Source: Thalassolituus marinus
GTDB lineage: Bacteria > Pseudomonadota > Gammaproteobacteria > Pseudomonadales > Oceanobacteraceae
Direction of reading: 5' to 3'
NCBI RefSeq assembly: GCF_020320395.1
Contig: NZ_JAEDAH010000013.1
Coordinates: 33,111-97,110, forward strand
Length of the DNA stretch: 64,000 bases
Part shown: positions 18,079-27,488 of the stretch, in pieces
Layout of the letters: each line of letters begins with the position of its first letter
How positions within the stretch are numbered: position 1 is the stretch's first letter
Notes under the pieces: generated by a model
The model's database searches: none
Told to the model about the DNA's origin: nothing
Seen by the model: only the letters and a program-made list of their open reading frames with translations
Position numbers and translations under genes: made by a program

Positions 18079-19356
18079 ATGTCTGAACACAATGCCCCTG
18101 TCACCCGCGTCGCTGTTATCGGAGCTGGTCCTGCTGGCCTGATGGCTGCCGAAGAAATTGCCCGTCATGGCTACCAGCCTGAGGTGTTCGACGCGATGCC
18201 CAGTGTTGCACGCAAGTTTCTGCTGGCTGGAATCGGCGGCATGAACATTACCCACTCGGAAGCCCTGCCACAGTTTCTGCAGCGCTATCGGGAAGCAGAA
18301 GACTGTCTGCAGCCGATGATCAATGCTTTTACGCCTGAAGCACTGCGCACGTGGATACATGGTCTCGGCGTGGAGACCTTTGTCGGCACTTCAGGACGGG
18401 TATTTCCCAAGGATATGAAAGCCGCCCCGCTATTGCGTGCCTGGCTGCAGCGATTACGTCAGCAAGGTGTTGTTTTTCACCCGCGTCACCGCTGGACAGG
18501 CTGGCGTCGGGAAAATAATCAGTTGATCTGGGAAATCGAAAACACGGATGGCAAAAAAGATTATCGGTTTGATGCTGTGGTACTGGCACTCGGTGGTGCC
18601 AGCTGGCCGAAACTGGGTTCTGATGGCAGCTGGTGTCTTCCCTTGAAACAACTACAGGTCGACATTGAACCGCTGAAATCCAGCAACTGTGGTTTTGAAA
18701 TTCCATGGAGCAATTTCATTCAGCAACGCTTTGCCGGTACACCGGTCAAACATGTACAACTTACAGTCAGCAATCCCCAGGGCCAGACAGAGAGCCGTAC
18801 CGGTGAATTTATTGTCAGCCACTACGGCGTTGAAGGCAGCCTGGTCTATGCCCTGAGTGCACCGCTGCGCGAGTCCATGCTGCACGATTCCGAATCTGCC
18901 TGCCTGACCCTCGACTGGTTACCACATACAGACGAAGAACAACTGATCCGAAAACTCAGTCAGCCACGAAAAGGACTGAGTTTTCCTAACGTATTAAAAA
19001 AGAAATTAAATCTGCCCCCCATCGCCAACGCCCTGTTACGGGAATGCTACCCACAACTGGATGTCAGTGATCACCTTGCCGTCGCCAGAGCACTTAAAAA
19101 TATGCGCCTGCCAGCGGTAACCGCTACCCGTCCGATAGAAGAAGTTATCAGCTGTGCTGGCGGGGTTAAATTCAGTGAATTAAATACGCAATTAATGCTG
19201 AATAAAATCCCCGGAGTTTTTGCTGCCGGTGAGATGCTCGACTGGGAAGCACCAACCGGTGGTTACCTGCTGACCGCCTGTTTCGCCACCGGCCGCTGGG
19301 CCGGCCGCCATCTGTGCGACTGGCTGCAGGCGCAGCCAGCGGACAATCAGCAGTAA
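18079..19356 (+). CDS. FAD-dependent flavoprotein (HI0933/TIGR03862 family)
   Basis: A 425-residue flavoprotein. The N-terminal Rossmann motif is GAGPAGLMAAEE, followed by the family hallmark ARKFLLAGIGGMNITHSE. The C-terminal FAD contact is AAGEMLDWEAPTGGYLLTACFATG. This is the HI0933-like family, in which the TIGR03862 subgroup is common in proteobacteria. The reaction is unknown. The signature suggests a Baeyer-Villiger-type or reductase flavoprotein, but nothing in the sequence settles it. Confidence 0.85.
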   Translation: MSEHNAPVTRVAVIGAGPAGLMAAEEIARHGYQPEVFDAMPSVARKFLLAGIGGMNITHSEALPQFLQRYREAEDCLQPMINAFTPEALRTWIHGLGVETFVGTSGRVFPKDMKAAPLLRAWLQRLRQQGVVFHPRHRWTGWRRENNQLIWEIENTDGKKDYRFDAVVLALGGASWPKLGSDGSWCLPLKQLQVDIEPLKSSNCGFEIPWSNFIQQRFAGTPVKHVQLTVSNPQGQTESRTGEFIVSHYGVEGSLVYALSAPLRESMLHDSESACLTLDWLPHTDEEQLIRKLSQPRKGLSFPNVLKKKLNLPPIANALLRECYPQLDVSDHLAVARALKNMRLPAVTATRPIEEVISCAGGVKFSELNTQLMLNKIPGVFAAGEMLDWEAPTGGYLLTACFATGRWAGRHLCDWLQAQPADNQQ

Positions 19357-19370
19357 CCTTGCGCCCGGCT

Positions 19371-20405
19371 TTATGGGCAAGGGTTAGAATGCACCTTGTG
19401 AATGCCATCAATGGCCTGCAGTAAGGATTCATCCAGCTGCAGTGCCGCCGAATCAATATTTTCCTGTAACTGCGCCAAGCTGGTTGCACCAATAATATTC
19501 GACGTCACAAAGGGCTGCTGAGTCACAAACGCCAGCGCCATCTGTGCCGGTGAGACCCCCGCCTCCTGCGCCAGAGCAACGTATTGCGCAACCGCCGCAT
19601 CGGCATGCTCACCTTTGTAGCGACTGAAGCGTTCGAACAGGGTAATACGCGCATCCTGCGGTTGCTGACCATTGAGGTATTTACCGGACAATACACCAAA
19701 TGCCAGTGGTGAATACGCCAGTAAACCCACCTGCTCCTGATGGGAAACTTCTGCCAAGCCAACTTCGTAACTGCGATTCAGCAGGTTATACGGATTCTGA
19801 ATACTGACCGGTTTCGGCCAGCCATTGCGCTCGGCGATCTGCAGTACCTTCATGGTGCCCCAGGCGGTTTCATTCGACAGGCCGTAATGGCGGATTTTGC
19901 CTTCTGTGATCAGTTCATTCAGCGCCGCCAGCGTCTCCTCCAGTGGCGTACTGTCGGACTCGCGATGCACGTACCCCAGCTGACCAAAGAAGTTGGTCGG
20001 ACGTGCCGGCCAGTGAATCTGGTAAAGATCGATATAGTCGGTCTGCAGCCGACGCAGACTACCTTCTACCGCTTCGCGGATATGCTCGCGCGTCAACTGC
20101 GGGCCATTACGGATATGCGTCATCCAGTCCCCCGGGCCTGCAACCTTGGTGGCCAGAATAACTTTGTCACGCTGTCCGCGCTCAGCGAACCAGCTGCCGA
20201 TATACTGCTCTGTACGGCCCTGGGTCTCGCCTTTAGGCGGTACCGGATACATTTCGGCGGTATCAAAGAAATTGATGCCACGTTCAAGGGCGTAGTCCAT
20301 CTGTTCATGGGCCTGTGCTTCGCTATTCTGCTCACCCCAGGTCATGGTCCCCAGGCACAGCGAAGTCACCATCAGGTCGGTGTTACCGAGACGTCGTTTT
20401 TCCAT
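19371..20405 (-). CDS. tas: NADP(H)-dependent aldo-keto reductase (Tas-like)
   Basis: A 344-residue aldo-keto reductase. The AKR tetrad is visible: Asp and Tyr in FDTAEMYPVPP, Lys in ILATKVAGPG, and His in YQIHWPAR. The MEKRRLGNTDLMVTSLCLGTMTWG N-terminus and the YPVPP loop match E. coli Tas. The family reduces aldehydes and ketones; the physiological substrate is unclear. The ATG at 20405 is preceded by GGAGG with good spacing. Confidence 0.88.
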   Translation of the reverse strand: MEKRRLGNTDLMVTSLCLGTMTWGEQNSEAQAHEQMDYALERGINFFDTAEMYPVPPKGETQGRTEQYIGSWFAERGQRDKVILATKVAGPGDWMTHIRNGPQLTREHIREAVEGSLRRLQTDYIDLYQIHWPARPTNFFGQLGYVHRESDSTPLEETLAALNELITEGKIRHYGLSNETAWGTMKVLQIAERNGWPKPVSIQNPYNLLNRSYEVGLAEVSHQEQVGLLAYSPLAFGVLSGKYLNGQQPQDARITLFERFSRYKGEHADAAVAQYVALAQEAGVSPAQMALAFVTQQPFVTSNIIGATSLAQLQENIDSAALQLDESLLQAIDGIHKVHSNPCP

Positions 20406-20552
20406 ATTTACCTCCAAATGCAGCGGCCATGTTAACGCAAAACGCCAGAACAGCTGATGCCCACAATGGAACACTCAGTACCAACCGGCAGACTCGGCAG
20501 CGGGGATTATCGCGCTTACGACGTAAAAGCAGATAACGGTATAATGTAAATA

Positions 20553-21443
20553 TTATTCAGAGCCGCGAGGATCCGTCAGCGCAAACATGCGCCGGCGCAG
20601 AGCATTCGCCTGGGCCCTGTCAGGCATGGTGTCGAGCAGAGTAATTAATTCGTCGCGGATAACCAGCTGCGCAGCCTGATCGGTGGCCTGAACGAGCCTT
20701 TGCAACAAAAATTCGCCCGCCTCATCAAAGCGGCCGCCGGCAGCCAGCCAGTGACTGTACAATTCAATCGCTTGCAGGTCACCCTGCTGCGCACGCTGTG
20801 CAATCTGTTGCCAGTCTCTCGCCTCTTCACTCAGGCGCGCGGCACGGCGCACCCGGGTTTGCAATTGGGCCAGTTTAGGATCACGCAGGCACTCTGCAGG
20901 TGCCTGTTGCAGACATTCCAGAGCCAGCGCTAAGCGCTGTTCAATATCCTCATCAACACCCGCCTGATCGCTACCACCCTCCAGCAAGGCTGTAATCAGA
21001 GCGATACGGGCGGTGTTATTGCCGGGATCATCAGCAATGGCGACCTGCCATAAGCGCAGCGCCTCTTCATCCAGCCCCTGCTGACGACAGGCTTCCGCCT
21101 GCAACAGCAGATCCGATGGCGGTTCAGCAATATACGGGGTAATAAAACCCAGCAACTGAGATTCACTTTGCACGCCCGTCAGGCGATCCAGCTCGTTGCC
21201 CTGCTTAATCAGCAATAAGGTGGGTAAAGTGCGCACCGCCAGCCGTTCAACCAACTGCGGATAGTCATCGGCGTTCAGGGTTAACAGTGTGAGTTCGGAC
21301 GAAAAAGTCGCAGCGACTTTCTCCAGTAACGGCAATAAGGCGCGGCATGGCGCACACCAGGGGGCCCAGACATCAACCAGCAATACGTTGCTCGCCTCAG
21401 ATACCAGCTGGTCAAACGAGTCTGCGGTTATTTTCTCTGTCAT
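20553..21443 (-). CDS. cnoX: Thioredoxin-fold co-chaperone CnoX (YbbN)
   Basis: A 296-residue protein with an N-terminal thioredoxin domain (about 1-110) carrying WCAPC, and a C-terminal TPR region (about 110-290, LLLQAEACRQQGLDEEALRLW and following). This is the YbbN/CnoX architecture. E. coli CnoX binds unfolded, oxidised proteins and passes them to GroEL and DnaK. E. coli has an SxxC site, whereas here a complete CxxC is present, so redox activity is likely. It diverges from the gene at 21560. Confidence 0.87.
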   Translation of the reverse strand: MTEKITADSFDQLVSEASNVLLVDVWAPWCAPCRALLPLLEKVAATFSSELTLLTLNADDYPQLVERLAVRTLPTLLLIKQGNELDRLTGVQSESQLLGFITPYIAEPPSDLLLQAEACRQQGLDEEALRLWQVAIADDPGNNTARIALITALLEGGSDQAGVDEDIEQRLALALECLQQAPAECLRDPKLAQLQTRVRRAARLSEEARDWQQIAQRAQQGDLQAIELYSHWLAAGGRFDEAGEFLLQRLVQATDQAAQLVIRDELITLLDTMPDRAQANALRRRMFALTDPRGSE

Positions 21444-21559
21444 GGGAATGCCGGTGAATATTTCTGCACCGCTTTATGCGGTCAATCTTGATATCTTTCA
21501 ACTACCGGCAACAGGATACCGTTATACTGCGCTGAATTCTCAGCTTGTGTTAACGCCTT

Positions 21560-22213
21560 ATGCCGGAATCCAGCCCTAAACCCCAGGCCTCTGCTGCGCG
21601 TACCTTTCTTCTGTCAGTTATGATCGGTGGCTGGCTGCTGGCAACCCTGGCCGGACTATGGTGGTTTCAGCAGCAGAATGTACGGCCGTTTATCGCCAGC
21701 GACGATGATCTAAGTTATCTGCGCCCGGCCATTATCAGCGAGCGTATTCAGCCGCTGCTTACGTTATTACCAGCCGCCAGCGCGCAGCAGACCACGCTTA
21801 TCCACTTCTGGAATCCGGACTGCCTGTGTAATCAACTCAGTCAGCGTCACTTCGATGGACTGGTTGCGGCCTTCGATGAGACACAGATGCGCATTCTGGT
21901 GGTGGCCCCCTCCACTACCAGTGATAGGCAACTTGAAGAATTTACCCGCCTGAACGGCGCGCGCATGCAGATCGTACGTGAGCCCGCTGGCCTTAACCTC
22001 CCCGCCAGTCCAGCTCTGGCCCTGATCAATCCGCAGGGAGAACTTGGCTACTTCGGAGCCTACGGCTTCGGTGCGTTATGTACGGTTGCCAGCGACGATT
22101 TTTTCCCAGCGATAATTCGTAAAATGCGCGCAGCAGAGGCTTATGGTCCGTTTGCCAATGTGGCAGGCAGTGGCTGCTTTTGCCACTGGCCGACCAGCAA
22201 CCAGTCCGGTTAA
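21560..22213 (+). CDS. Membrane-anchored thioredoxin-like protein (DUF6436 type)
   Basis: A 217-residue protein with one N-terminal membrane helix (FLLSVMIGGWLLATLAGLWW) and a periplasmic thioredoxin-like part. The sequence around FWNPDCLCNQ (about residue 95) sits where a thioredoxin CxxC would be, giving CxC instead. The protein ends with GSGCFCHW, a second CxC. The family (DUF6436-like) is known only by sequence. A redox or metal role is an inference from the cysteines. It overlaps the last codon of the transglutaminase-like gene by four bases on the opposite strand. A TATACT at 21523-21528 could be its -10 element. Confidence 0.7.
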   Translation: MPESSPKPQASAARTFLLSVMIGGWLLATLAGLWWFQQQNVRPFIASDDDLSYLRPAIISERIQPLLTLLPAASAQQTTLIHFWNPDCLCNQLSQRHFDGLVAAFDETQMRILVVAPSTTSDRQLEEFTRLNGARMQIVREPAGLNLPASPALALINPQGELGYFGAYGFGALCTVASDDFFPAIIRKMRAAEAYGPFANVAGSGCFCHWPTSNQSG

Positions 22214-24216
22214 CGCAGACGCCGGCGCAATTGTTTCAGCGCACGAATCAAAGCCGCCATATCTGGCTCTGATTCAACGTACAGTGTAATTTCCAGTTGC
22301 CCGGCAAACTTCATCACGTCTTCTCTGCATTCTTCAGCAACAACGTCCGATAAACGTTGCAGGTACTGACCCGGAGCCTCTCCAGCCACTGGCTCAAGAC
22401 CAAGCCTCTTTGCTCGCTGCTGCAACGCTCCCCATGCCCGGATAAAGGCTGATCTCGGCTGCGGCCGATCACGCCACCATAGCCATAGGGTCGCCAGCAA
22501 AAAGAACACGCCAAACGAGCTACCAAGAAAGTACAGCCCGCGCTTGTAATCCTGTATGCCGATAACAGTTTGCAGGAAGTTCTTCTGGCGCTGACCGTCA
22601 TACGACAACACCCAACGCTGCCAGTAGTAATTCAGGCTATCGAATTCCAGGCTCAGACGATTCAGCCAACCGATCTCGCGCAGCGCGCGTGCGGTTAGCC
22701 CCTGTTCTTCGAGAAAACTGCCTTCATCAGCGACCGCCTGCTCAAGGCCGTAGAGGATACGCTCCGGCGCGACCATCGCTGTCGGATCGAAACGCACCCA
22801 CCCCTGACCTTCGAGCCATGCTTCGGCCCAGGCATGAGCATCATACTGGCGAACAGTCAGGTACTGCTCCTCTTCGTTCCACTTACCGCCCTGATAACCG
22901 ACCACGACCCGGGCAGGAATACCTGCACTGCGTGCCATAAAGGTGAAGGCACTGGCGTAATGCGCGCAGAATCCGCGCCGGGTATTAAACAGAAAATCGT
23001 CGATATCATTGTCGCCAAGTATTGGTGGCCGCAGGGTGTAAAAAAACGGTTCACGGCTAAAGCTCTCCATGACGCTCTGCAAGTATGCCTCTGCAGATTC
23101 CGACTGCTGCCTCAGTACGGCGGCTTTCGTCCTGGTCTGCGGATTAACCTCAGCCGGTAATTCGAGATTCACACTTCGCCATGGCTCCGGCAGAAAGTCG
23201 CCGTCGATAACCAGTTGCGGGCGCGAAATCACACGATAGCGAGTGCGGTTATGAACCTCCCGCCTGGACACCAGACGCTCATCAATGCTGACACCGGTGT
23301 AAACCTGTTGCGCACTCATACCACGTAACGCGTACAGCCATTTCTGACCAGAAGGTTCCTGAATAACGTCATAGTCGATGTTGGCATCATCCTCGGTCAG
23401 CATGCGACCTGCCGGATGCCATTTAACCGTGCGCGCCAGCCCTGCTGGCTTCCAGCTGCGACCGTCATACTGATCCAGCACCAGTGCACGCCAGTACAAC
23501 TGCTCGCGCGGCGGCAAGCTGCCATCATTAAAGGTCACGCGGAATGCCAGTTCGTCAGACTGGCCAAGCCGAGCGATATCTCCCGGCGACATTTCCTCCG
23601 ACAGTCCGGTGATGGCACTGGATGAGTGAAGATTCAGACTCCATAAAGGGGCCAGTCGGGGAAACAACAGGTACAGCACCAGCATCATGGGTATTGAAGC
23701 CAGCAGAATTTTCGCCGCCAGTGACGCTGTACGCCGCCCATCCGCTACGTCATCAGCACGTAAAGGATTGCGGTGTAAGGCCACCAGTGCAGTTAACAGC
23801 AACCAGCTGCAGAGAATGCCATACAGTGCCGAGAGAATGCCCTGATCAAACAGAAAGGCGACCGCCAGTACAAAGAAACTGAGAAAAATGACGATGTAGC
23901 CATCTCGCTGATAGCGCATTTCAAACACTTTCAGCACAGCACTGGCAATCATGAAGGCCGTAGCGCTTTCCAGCGATAAGGTTCGTTCAAAAGCAGTTAT
24001 CACAGCCAGTGACGCCAACACCACAGCTACCAGTTTGATGACCTTGCCCGGATAAGGCAGTCGCCCAAGGTGCGTGAGCCAGCGCCAGCCAGTAGCCAGC
24101 AGCACCAGCAGCCACATCCACAACGGCAAATGCTGAGCATGGGGTAACAAAGCCGCGACGGCAGTGGCCAGCAACCACAGCAGGGAGAAGCGCGGAATCT
24201 GTTTTATATCAGCCAC
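22210..24216 (-). CDS. tgpA: TgpA-like transglutaminase-fold membrane protein (DUF3488)
   Basis: A 668-residue protein with an N-terminal multi-helix DUF3488 part (about 1-190) and a large periplasmic part holding a transglutaminase core. The triad is Cys in RRGFCAHYASAFTFMARSAG, His in YDAHAWAEAW and Asp in VRFDPTAMV. One further helix lies near residue 540, with a cytoplasmic tail. P. aeruginosa TgpA is an essential inner-membrane transglutaminase. GTG at 24216 is the likely start, with GGAGGAGGG upstream. It overlaps the DUF58 gene by eight bases, in the usual moxR-DUF58-tgpA operon. Confidence 0.85.
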   Translation of the reverse strand: MADIKQIPRFSLLWLLATAVAALLPHAQHLPLWMWLLVLLATGWRWLTHLGRLPYPGKVIKLVAVVLASLAVITAFERTLSLESATAFMIASAVLKVFEMRYQRDGYIVIFLSFFVLAVAFLFDQGILSALYGILCSWLLLTALVALHRNPLRADDVADGRRTASLAAKILLASIPMMLVLYLLFPRLAPLWSLNLHSSSAITGLSEEMSPGDIARLGQSDELAFRVTFNDGSLPPREQLYWRALVLDQYDGRSWKPAGLARTVKWHPAGRMLTEDDANIDYDVIQEPSGQKWLYALRGMSAQQVYTGVSIDERLVSRREVHNRTRYRVISRPQLVIDGDFLPEPWRSVNLELPAEVNPQTRTKAAVLRQQSESAEAYLQSVMESFSREPFFYTLRPPILGDNDIDDFLFNTRRGFCAHYASAFTFMARSAGIPARVVVGYQGGKWNEEEQYLTVRQYDAHAWAEAWLEGQGWVRFDPTAMVAPERILYGLEQAVADEGSFLEEQGLTARALREIGWLNRLSLEFDSLNYYWQRWVLSYDGQRQKNFLQTVIGIQDYKRGLYFLGSSFGVFFLLATLWLWWRDRPQPRSAFIRAWGALQQRAKRLGLEPVAGEAPGQYLQRLSDVVAEECREDVMKFAGQLEITLYVESEPDMAALIRALKQLRRRLR

Positions 24217-25186
24217 GTTCGTTACCCTCCTCCAGACCGTACAGCGCCAACAACGCCAGACATTCGTCACGGTGTATTTCACTGTTGCCCGGTTCTATAA
24301 CTCGCCCTGGCAGACGCAGGCCGTAACGCCAGTTGCGCTGCTGCGCCTGCAATACCCAGCCGGTCAGGCGCGACAGACGAACCTCCAGCGGTGCTGGCGC
24401 CAGCGCCTCCCAATCCAGCCAGCACAAAGCGCCTTCATCATGGTCGAAATCCTTACTGACCAAACCCTGGCCACGAGCCAGTTGTTTCCAGGCAATGTGT
24501 TTGAGCGAATCGCCAGGCTGATACTGCCGCAACCCCTGAAAGTCCTGCTGTCCGGATTCCAGTGACGGTGCTCCGGCCAGCTGTTCGCCGGATTCACCGG
24601 CCACAAACTGGAACGGCACATATTCCGGATGCGGGTACACCAGCCCTTTGAAATCCAGTGCTACCCAGGTCCAGGTGCGGAATAATCCCAACGGGTAGCG
24701 GCTTTCTAGTCGCAGGCGGCCAGTGCGCAGATGACCACGCTGCAGAGCCTCATAACTGAGGATCAGAGTGGCAGGCTTGTCCGGAATCGCATCGGCCTGT
24801 GATAGCGGATAACCCGGAAAACCTATCGCCAAAGACTCGTGCCAGCGACGACTGGCCTCCAGCCTCAGCGGCAAACCGACCGAATCGCCCTGAAACACCG
24901 GGTTCACATGCCCGGCACCAAGCGTCAGGCCGGACAGATTGCGAAAAGTGAACATCATCGCCACCAGACCCACACTGAACAGCCAGAAGGTCAGGCCGTA
25001 AATAAGACTGTTCTGGTAATTAATGGCGGTAATCAGCATCACGACCAGCATCAGCAAGTAGAGCGCACCGGTTGCCGTAGGCAAAATAAAGATAGAACGA
25101 TGACTCAGCGTTACCTGCGACGCAGGTGGAATGCGCCGGTCAAGCCATCGTTGCCACCGCTGACGTATGCGCTGCTTAACCGACAT
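24209..25186 (-). CDS. DUF58 domain protein
   Basis: A 325-residue protein with two N-terminal membrane helices (about 28-70) and a C-terminal cytoplasmic part containing the DUF58 core (GQQDFQGLRQYQPGDSLKHIAWK near residues 190-212). That core occurs in vWA-related proteins next to MoxR ATPases. It probably works with MoxR and TgpA in an envelope process; the mechanism is unknown. Its ATG overlaps the moxR stop by one base (TGATG), which fixes the start and couples the two. Confidence 0.85.
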   Translation of the reverse strand: MSVKQRIRQRWQRWLDRRIPPASQVTLSHRSIFILPTATGALYLLMLVVMLITAINYQNSLIYGLTFWLFSVGLVAMMFTFRNLSGLTLGAGHVNPVFQGDSVGLPLRLEASRRWHESLAIGFPGYPLSQADAIPDKPATLILSYEALQRGHLRTGRLRLESRYPLGLFRTWTWVALDFKGLVYPHPEYVPFQFVAGESGEQLAGAPSLESGQQDFQGLRQYQPGDSLKHIAWKQLARGQGLVSKDFDHDEGALCWLDWEALAPAPLEVRLSRLTGWVLQAQQRNWRYGLRLPGRVIEPGNSEIHRDECLALLALYGLEEGNERG

Positions 25187-26109
25187 CAGACCAGAACCGC
25201 AACGCTGTTCAGGATGCGTTGGGAAACCGCATGAGAACCGCCCTCCGCAGCTTCGGCAAGGCGGTGATCAACCACCGCAGGTAATACTGCCTGAATATCT
25301 TCCGGTAACAGATGCCCGCGCCCGGCCGAGACCAGCGCCCAGGCTTTGGCACTGCGTAATAAGGCCAGCGCACCACGTGGAGACAGACCGTACTGATACC
25401 CGCCCTCGTAACGGGTAAAGGCAATGATGCGCTGCAAGTAATCAAGCACAGTCGCTGATGCCTGAACCTCATTGACCTGCTGCTGCAGGGCCTGAAGTTC
25501 CTGCATACTGATAGCGGCCTGCACCTGATTGGCCAGCGCCCGGTGATCCTTACCTTCGAGCAGAGCGCGTTCTGCACGCTCATCCGGATAACCCAGCTGA
25601 ATGCGCATCAGAAAACGGTCCAGCTGAGATTCTGGTAACGGGAAGGTACCAGACTGCGATACCGGGTTCTGGGTAGCGATAACGAAAAACGGCTGTGGCA
25701 AGGGGCGGGTTTCCCCTTCTACCGTCACCTGCCCTTCTTCCATCGCCTCCAGCAATGCACTCTGCGCTTTCGGCGTGGCACGGTTGATTTCATCGGCCAG
25801 CAACACCTGACTGAAGACTGGCCCCGGATGGAAGCGGAAGCGGCCCTGATCTGAACCTGCCTCGCGCTCAAAAATACTGACTCCGAGAATATCCGCGGGT
25901 AACAGATCGGAAGTAAACTGTATGCGCTTGTAGTCCAGTCCCATGGTGCCTGCCAACGCATGTGATAGCGTGGTTTTACCCATGCCAGGTAAATCTTCGA
26001 TCAGTAAATGTCCTCGAGCCAGCAGACAGCTCAGTGCCAGCTTTACCTGTTCTTCTTTACCCAGAATGACCTGATTGAGTTGTGCTAATACCCGGGCAAT
26101 CGCTGTCAT
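25186..26109 (-). CDS. MoxR-family AAA+ ATPase
   Basis: A 307-residue AAA+ ATPase. Walker A is GMGKTTLSH (about residue 40), Walker B LLADEINRATPKAQSALLEAMEE, sensor 1 FVIATQNP, and the C-terminal helical lid SPRGALALLRSAKAWA. MoxR ATPases act as chaperones for partner vWA/DUF58 proteins. It is first in a three-gene operon with DUF58 and tgpA. Confidence 0.9.
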   Translation of the reverse strand: MTAIARVLAQLNQVILGKEEQVKLALSCLLARGHLLIEDLPGMGKTTLSHALAGTMGLDYKRIQFTSDLLPADILGVSIFEREAGSDQGRFRFHPGPVFSQVLLADEINRATPKAQSALLEAMEEGQVTVEGETRPLPQPFFVIATQNPVSQSGTFPLPESQLDRFLMRIQLGYPDERAERALLEGKDHRALANQVQAAISMQELQALQQQVNEVQASATVLDYLQRIIAFTRYEGGYQYGLSPRGALALLRSAKAWALVSAGRGHLLPEDIQAVLPAVVDHRLAEAAEGGSHAVSQRILNSVAVLV

Positions 26110-26204
26110 GACCTTATCCTGAAAAATTCTCGTGTCGTCAGGATAATAGACTGCGGCCTGACGGCCAAAGGTCTGAGCGTAAGGATTGTAAAGAGATCAC
26201 AAAT

Positions 26205-26235
26205 AAAAAAGGCGAAGCATGCTTGCTTCGCCTTT
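26205..26235. terminator. Terminator of metZ, bidirectional in form
   Basis: GGCGAAGC at 26211-26218 pairs with GCTTCGCC at 26225-26232 across 6 nt, with AAAAAA on the left and TTTT on the right. It ends the minus-strand metZ unit. The opposite strand carries no gene here. Confidence 0.9.
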
Positions 26236-26258
26236 TATTCACGTCATTGACTCAATAA

Positions 26259-27473
26259 TCAGAGCGCATCCAGGCCTGCAGCCAGATCACGTTTAATGTC
26301 TTCAACATTCTCCAGCCCAACCGCTACCCGCAGCAATGCTTGCGTGATACCAGCTTTCTGACGCTCTTCTTCTGACAATCGACCGTGGGTCGTAGTACCC
26401 GGATGAGTGATGGTTGTTTTCGCATCACCGAGGTTCGCGGTGATAGAAATCATGCGCGTAGCATCAACCACTTTCCAGGCTTCCTCCCGACCACCTTCAA
26501 CTTCAAACGACAACACACCACCAAACATGCGCTGCTGTTTTTTCGCCAGTTCATGGCCACTGTGATCCGCTAAACCACAGTAGTTTACTTTTTTCACTTT
26601 TGGATGCGACTGCAACCATTGCGCCAGCGCCAGTGCGTTGTCGCTGTGCACGCGCATGCGCAGAGCCAGCGTTTCCAGACCTTTAAGGAAAACCCAGGCG
26701 TTAAACGGACTCATGGTCGGGCCTGCGGAACGCAGTACACCAATTACCGGCTCAATCAGTTCGGCTGAACCAACCACTGCACCGCCCATGCAACGACCCT
26801 GACCATCGATATATTTGGTTGCAGAATGCACAACGAGATCCGCACCCAGTTTCAGAGGCTGCTGCAGCGCCGGCGTACAGAAACAGTTATCAACGACAAA
26901 CAAAGCGCCAGCGTTGTGTGCAATGCCGGCGATTGCCGCCAGATCTGCAACATCATTCAGTGGATTCGACGGCGATTCCAGGAACAGCATTTTGGTTTGC
27001 GGGCGAATTTTATTCTGCCAGTCGTTGAGATCGAGCAAATCAACATAGTCGATATCGACGTTGAATTTACGCAGGAATTTCTCGAACAGCACAATGGTGC
27101 TGCCAAAAACACTGGCAGAACACAGGACATGATCACCAGCCTTCAGGTGAGCGATCGCCACTGCATAGATAGCGGCCATACCGGAAGACGTTGCTGCACA
27201 GGCTTCACCGCCTTCCAGTGCCGCCAGACGATCTTCAAACGTACGCACGGTTGGATTGGTGTAACGGGAATAAACATTCCCCTCGGATTCACCACCAAAA
27301 CGCGCTGCCGCCTCTGCAGCCGAGTTAAATACGTAGCTGCTGGTCGCGAAAATAGGTTCACCGTGTTCGCATTCGTGAGTACGAACCTGACCGGCACGAA
27401 CGGCCAGTGTCTCAAACTCACAACCATCCAGATCAGACTGGTAGCGCGCATTAAATTCAGAAAAATCTGCCAT
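26259..27473 (-). CDS. metZ: O-succinylhomoserine sulfhydrylase
   Basis: A 404-residue PLP enzyme of the cystathionine gamma-synthase family. The PLP lysine is in HSATKYIDGQGR, and the cofactor-binding loops are SSGMAAIYA and ESPSNPLN. The sequence fits MetZ, which makes homocysteine directly from O-succinylhomoserine and sulphide in Pseudomonas-type methionine synthesis. Its place after purF is as in Pseudomonas. The ATG lies 15 bp after the purF stop. Confidence 0.92.
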   Translation of the reverse strand: MADFSEFNARYQSDLDGCEFETLAVRAGQVRTHECEHGEPIFATSSYVFNSAAEAAARFGGESEGNVYSRYTNPTVRTFEDRLAALEGGEACAATSSGMAAIYAVAIAHLKAGDHVLCSASVFGSTIVLFEKFLRKFNVDIDYVDLLDLNDWQNKIRPQTKMLFLESPSNPLNDVADLAAIAGIAHNAGALFVVDNCFCTPALQQPLKLGADLVVHSATKYIDGQGRCMGGAVVGSAELIEPVIGVLRSAGPTMSPFNAWVFLKGLETLALRMRVHSDNALALAQWLQSHPKVKKVNYCGLADHSGHELAKKQQRMFGGVLSFEVEGGREEAWKVVDATRMISITANLGDAKTTITHPGTTTHGRLSEEERQKAGITQALLRVAVGLENVEDIKRDLAAGLDAL

Positions 27474-27488
27474 GCTCAGGCCTTACGC

